Part shown: piece after piece, positions 23,814 through 26,087 of the stretch
Position numbering within the stretch: position 1 is the first letter of the stretch
How the letters are laid out: each line of letters begins with the position of its first letter
NCBI GenBank assembly: GCA_002279765.1
Contig: NCCR01000060.1
Coordinates: 1 to 26,087, forward strand
Length of the DNA: 26,087 nucleotides
Source: Verrucomicrobia bacterium 12-59-8
Lineage (GTDB): Bacteria; Verrucomicrobiota; Verrucomicrobiae; Verrucomicrobiales; Verrucomicrobiaceae
Direction: 5' to 3'
Made by a program: the position numbers and the translations under genes
The notes under the pieces: generated by a model
Databases searched by the model: none
Told to the model about the DNA's origin: nothing
What the model saw: only the letters and a program-made list of their open reading frames with translations

Positions 23814-24210
23814 GGGGGCGGTTGGGGTCGGTGGGGTGGTCAAAGAACAGGACACGAGTGGAGGATGACTCGTGGAGAGGAAGGCGGAAGATCTCCGGCC
23901 AGGCCTGCGCGATATTCATGCGCGGGCGAGTGCGCCACCCCTATCAGGCATGGTGTAGGGGTGATAAGCAAGCGGCATGGCTGGAGATTAATGGGACCGT
24001 CCGCACCAATGGCAGAGGTTTCCTGCCGCCCACCCGGCAGGCCGCAGGCGCAGGGAACTCCTGAAAAAAAGGCATTGAACCTCAGAAGAATTTGCAGAAT
24101 ATCCGCGCATTCAGTCTGTCTTCTGAATGGGCGTTCTGGACAAGCTGACATCAGCCGCCACGCCTCAGTCGTATTTTTATACCTAAAACGAAACACCCGT
24201 GGTCTTGATC
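23814..24210. other. Divergent intergenic region, no convincing gene
   Basis: A 397-bp stretch between two divergent genes. ORFs on both strands lack coding character. The AT-rich segment TCGTATTTTTATACC near 24168-24182 is a plausible promoter region for the secreted coiled-coil gene starting at 24211. Confidence 0.35.
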
Positions 24211-24882
24211 ATGAAAACGACCCTCTTCGCGCTCCTCTTGCTTGCCGTCACTCCTGCGCTGCGGGCGGATGCGCCGACCGTCGTCAGCGCTGCGTCTCCG
24301 GTGCTGCAAACCAACGGCATGACGGAGATCCTCATGGTGGATGGCTCCGCGCGCCGCGTGCGCAAGATTCTGGGCATGACCCCGGATTCCCTGCGTGTGA
24401 TGACGGATGAAGGCATTGGCAAAATCCCGCTCAGCTCACTGCATGCCCAATCCCTCACAGCGGTGAACTCCTTGATGGAAACCCCTGATCAAATGCAGGC
24501 GCGGCAGCAGCGCGAAGCCGCCGCGGCGCAGACCTACCGTGAAAATCAAGCTGTCAAGGAACGCATGGCCGCTGAGGAAAACGCCATGATCGGCGCCTCC
24601 CAGCGTGCGGAAGCAGCCCGCCAGGCCGCCGCCCAACAGGCCGCCGCTGAAGCCTACGCGAGGCAGCAGCAGTACCTCATGGAGGCGCAGAAGGCGCAAG
24701 AAGCACAAAGAGCCGCCCGCAAGGCCGAACTCGCCGCCGCCGAACTCCGCCGCGCCGAAGCTGAGCAGCGCTGGCGGCAGTACAATCTCGATGTCGCCAC
24801 ACTCCAAGCGCTGCAAGACCTCACCTACATCGCCCAGCTCGAATACCTCCGCAAACTGGGCTACGTCATCAAGATTGAGTAG
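24211..24882 (+). CDS. Exported coiled-coil protein, unknown
   Basis: A 223-aa protein with a signal peptide MKTTLFALLLLAVTPALRA, cut before DAP. A small domain of about 60 residues follows (EILMVDGSARRVRKILGMTP, DSLRVMTDEGIGKIPLSSL) with the look of a small beta barrel of SH3 or Sm type. Then comes a long Ala/Gln/Glu/Arg-rich helix, about residues 95-195, expected to form a coiled coil (ERMAAEENAMIGASQRAEAA, YLMEAQKAQEAQRAARKAEL). The end is LEYLRKLGYVIKIE. It is probably periplasmic or extracellular with a structural or scaffolding role; no family recognised. ATG at 24211 is preferred over an in-frame start four codons upstream because the signal peptide begins there. Confidence 0.75.
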   Translation: MKTTLFALLLLAVTPALRADAPTVVSAASPVLQTNGMTEILMVDGSARRVRKILGMTPDSLRVMTDEGIGKIPLSSLHAQSLTAVNSLMETPDQMQARQQREAAAAQTYRENQAVKERMAAEENAMIGASQRAEAARQAAAQQAAAEAYARQQQYLMEAQKAQEAQRAARKAELAAAELRRAEAEQRWRQYNLDVATLQALQDLTYIAQLEYLRKLGYVIKIE

Positions 24883-24913
24883 CGCGTGCGGCGGGATGCG
24901 GGGGCGCGTGCGG

Positions 24914-24987
24914 TAGGGCGGCTTGTCCTCAAGCCGCCGCTGTGCGACTCCACGCACACTTGCCTGAAATCAGTTTCGCAAAGCGCC
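24914..24987 (+). repeat. Composite palindromic repeat, copy R4 (hairpin plus tail)
   Basis: Hairpin arms GGCGGCTTG (24917-24925) and CAAGCCGCC (24930-24938) around TCCT are followed by the linker GCGACTCCACGC and the tail TTGCCTGAAATCAGTTTCGC (24960-24979). It lies about 30 bp after the stop of the preceding gene and may also act as its terminator. Confidence 0.85.
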
Positions 24988-25205
24988 ATGCCTCCGGCTT
25001 TGACGTGGCTAGAGGAGAAACTCTCCGAACGGGTCCGGGAATTGCAACAGCCGCAGTGGATACGCGGGCCCGCCTCTTTTGCGACGGTGCCGAACGCGCC
25101 ATCCACCACTACGACGACTCCAAACTCAACACGGCCGAACTCTACTTCGCGGAGTGTGCGTATTACACGCTGCCTGCTGTGAAATTAGATAATGTGGCAT
25201 CGGCG
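24988..25205 (+). pseudogene. Possible decayed gene fragment
   Basis: An ATG at 24988 opens MPPALTWLEEKLSERVRELQ, which looks like a natural N-terminus, but after about 30 residues that frame becomes Thr/Ser/Arg-rich nonsense. Around 25080-25190 the next frame reads DGAERAIHHYDDSKLNTAEL and YFAECAYYTLPA, again protein-like. This suggests a gene broken by frameshift and cut short by the PAS-AraC gene end. No family is recognised. Confidence 0.3.
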
Positions 25206-25946
25206 CTACCCCTGATGCCGCATGCGAAACTGCTTCGGTGTCATGCCAATGCGTTTGCGAAAGTGCTGCGTGAAGGCGCTTTGATCGCAGAAGCCATGGG
25301 CGGTGGCGATGTCGATCACTTTGTCGCGGGTCTGTATCAGCGCCTCAGCGGCGGACTCGATGCGGATGCGCAGCATGAGTTCATACGGCGTGATGCCGAG
25401 AGCTTGATGGATCTTGCGATACAGTGAACGATCTGAAAGGCCGCATTCGCGCGCCAGCTCCGTGGTGCTAAGGATGCACCCAGTATTCTTCTGAATGTGG
25501 CTGATGATGAGCGTGACTTCACTGCTCGGCTGGTGGCGGCTGCGGCCTTCATCCCGCCGCGTCAGGCCCATGAGACCGATGATTTTGCCGTTCTTGCCCC
25601 GCAGCGGCACCTTGGTGGTGAGAAACCAGCTCAGCGTGCGCTGCTCATCATACCAGACTTCGAGGCGATTGATCAACGGTTTGCCGGTGCGGAAGACGAG
25701 CGCGTCATCGGCACGGTAAGACTTGGCGGCTTGCTCGGGGTAGAAGTCTTCGTCGAGCCGACCAATGACATTTGCTTCACCTTCGAGGCCCAGCCGTGTC
25801 CACATCGGCTCGCTCGCGGCGATGAGGCGGCTCTCGCGGTCCTTCACAAAAAAGAACACGTTGGGCTGCTGATCAAACATGAGCCTGAAGGCCTGCGGAT
25901 CGGCCATGCTGGCAAAAAAGGCGGTTTGTAGAGACTTCGCGGTCAT
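25206..25946 (-). CDS. PAS-domain AraC-family regulator
   Basis: A 246-aa regulator. Residues 20-130 form a PAS sensor domain (NVFFFVKDRESRLIAASEPM, RLDEDFYPEQAAKSYRADDA, TTKVPLRGKNGKIIGLMGLT). Residues 145-245 form an AraC-type double helix-turn-helix (STTELARECGLSDRSLYRKI, VIDIATAHGFCDQSAFTQHF, GMTPKQFRMRH). This PAS-AraC design is common in Verrucomicrobiota and Planctomycetes next to genes for exported proteins. The PAS ligand is unknown. Start: ATG at 25946. It is divergent from the exported protein beginning about 50 bp away at the right edge, a likely target. Confidence 0.88.
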   Translation of the reverse strand: MTAKSLQTAFFASMADPQAFRLMFDQQPNVFFFVKDRESRLIAASEPMWTRLGLEGEANVIGRLDEDFYPEQAAKSYRADDALVFRTGKPLINRLEVWYDEQRTLSWFLTTKVPLRGKNGKIIGLMGLTRRDEGRSRHQPSSEVTLIISHIQKNTGCILSTTELARECGLSDRSLYRKIHQALGITPYELMLRIRIESAAEALIQTRDKVIDIATAHGFCDQSAFTQHFRKRIGMTPKQFRMRHQG

Positions 25947-25993
25947 GGCAGGATCATAACAACTTTTGGCAGAACTAGGCCATGTATTTCTGA

Positions 25994-26087
25994 ATGGAAA
26001 GGCGTTTTACTCTCATCGTGAAATCCCGCCGTTTCTTTTCCTCCCTCATTCTTGCCCTGCTCGCCTGTACAGCGGCCTCGGCTCATG
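25994..26087 (+). CDS. Start of an exported protein, truncated by window end
   Basis: Only the first 31 codons are present. From ATG at 25994 it reads MERRFTLIVKSRRFFSSLIL, then ALLACTAASAH, a signal peptide probably cut after ASA. A GTG at 26018 is an alternative start giving a tighter signal peptide (VKSRRFFSSLILALLACTA). GGAAAGG lies shortly before the GTG. The family cannot be told. The position divergent from the PAS-AraC gene suggests regulation by it. Confidence 0.55.
   Translation, partial: MERRFTLIVKSRRFFSSLILALLACTAASAH

Noticed and set aside
23257..23919. 220-codon ORF on the minus strand overlapping the zinc-ribbon gene in another frame
   Set aside because: The first 35 residues look natural, but the remainder is a His/Arg/Pro/Ala-rich shadow of the real gene.
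23840..24196. 118-codon ORF on the minus strand upstream of the zinc-ribbon gene
   Set aside because: Composition is irregular (Cys, Pro, Arg and Gly mixed without domain pattern), it overlaps the likely promoter region of the gene at 24211, and no start signal is seen.

Overview
The window looks like chromosomal DNA of a GC-rich, Gram-negative Verrucomicrobiota-type bacterium (Prosthecobacter/Verrucomicrobium-like). This is inferred from gene style and no marker gene is present. The clues are secreted sulfatase and YHYH modules in one protein, many TPR and Sel1 scaffold proteins, small lipoproteins ending in a TSC- or SC-type lipobox, mostly non-Shine-Dalgarno starts, and a dispersed palindromic repeat found at several intergenic sites. 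No rRNA, tRNA, CRISPR array or complete mobile element was seen.

Layout. Positions 1-1329 hold the 3' end of a TPR gene with a sharp base-composition step. Positions 1422-3219 hold a minus-strand envelope group: an LpxR-like lipid A deacylase, a 47-aa entericidin-like lipoprotein with its own terminator, and a coiled-coil lipoprotein. Positions 3771-5542 hold a tight two-gene operon encoding a bestrophin-family channel and an LCIB-type beta-carbonic anhydrase. Positions 5707-7536 hold a short-chain dehydrogenase divergent from an AraC-type regulator. Positions 7559-9961 encode a membrane-anchored Sel1-repeat protein, and 10404-13496 a large secreted sulfatase-YHYH fusion. Positions 13768-15136 hold an unrecognised two-gene membrane module, followed by a 43-bp tandem array of the genomic palindrome.

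Positions 15657-18679 hold phage-derived genes: a large terminase and a low-complexity, tail-like protein carrying a 309-bp internal duplication. Positions 19159-21542 hold a DUF4062-TM-TPR gene built of 153-bp repeats and broken by a one-base frameshift. The rest comprises a small lipoprotein, a DUF1275 membrane protein, a short zinc-ribbon protein, a secreted coiled-coil protein, a PAS-AraC regulator, and the first codons of an exported protein at the right edge.

The observation most worth following is the bestrophin/LCIB pair. In green algae bestrophin-like bicarbonate channels and LCIB proteins act together in the CO2-concentrating mechanism. Here the two families are consecutive genes 17 bp apart in a bacterium, which suggests a compact bicarbonate-transport and CO2-hydration unit. 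The second is a dispersed composite repeat whose hairpin arms change together between copies while the four-base loop stays fixed.
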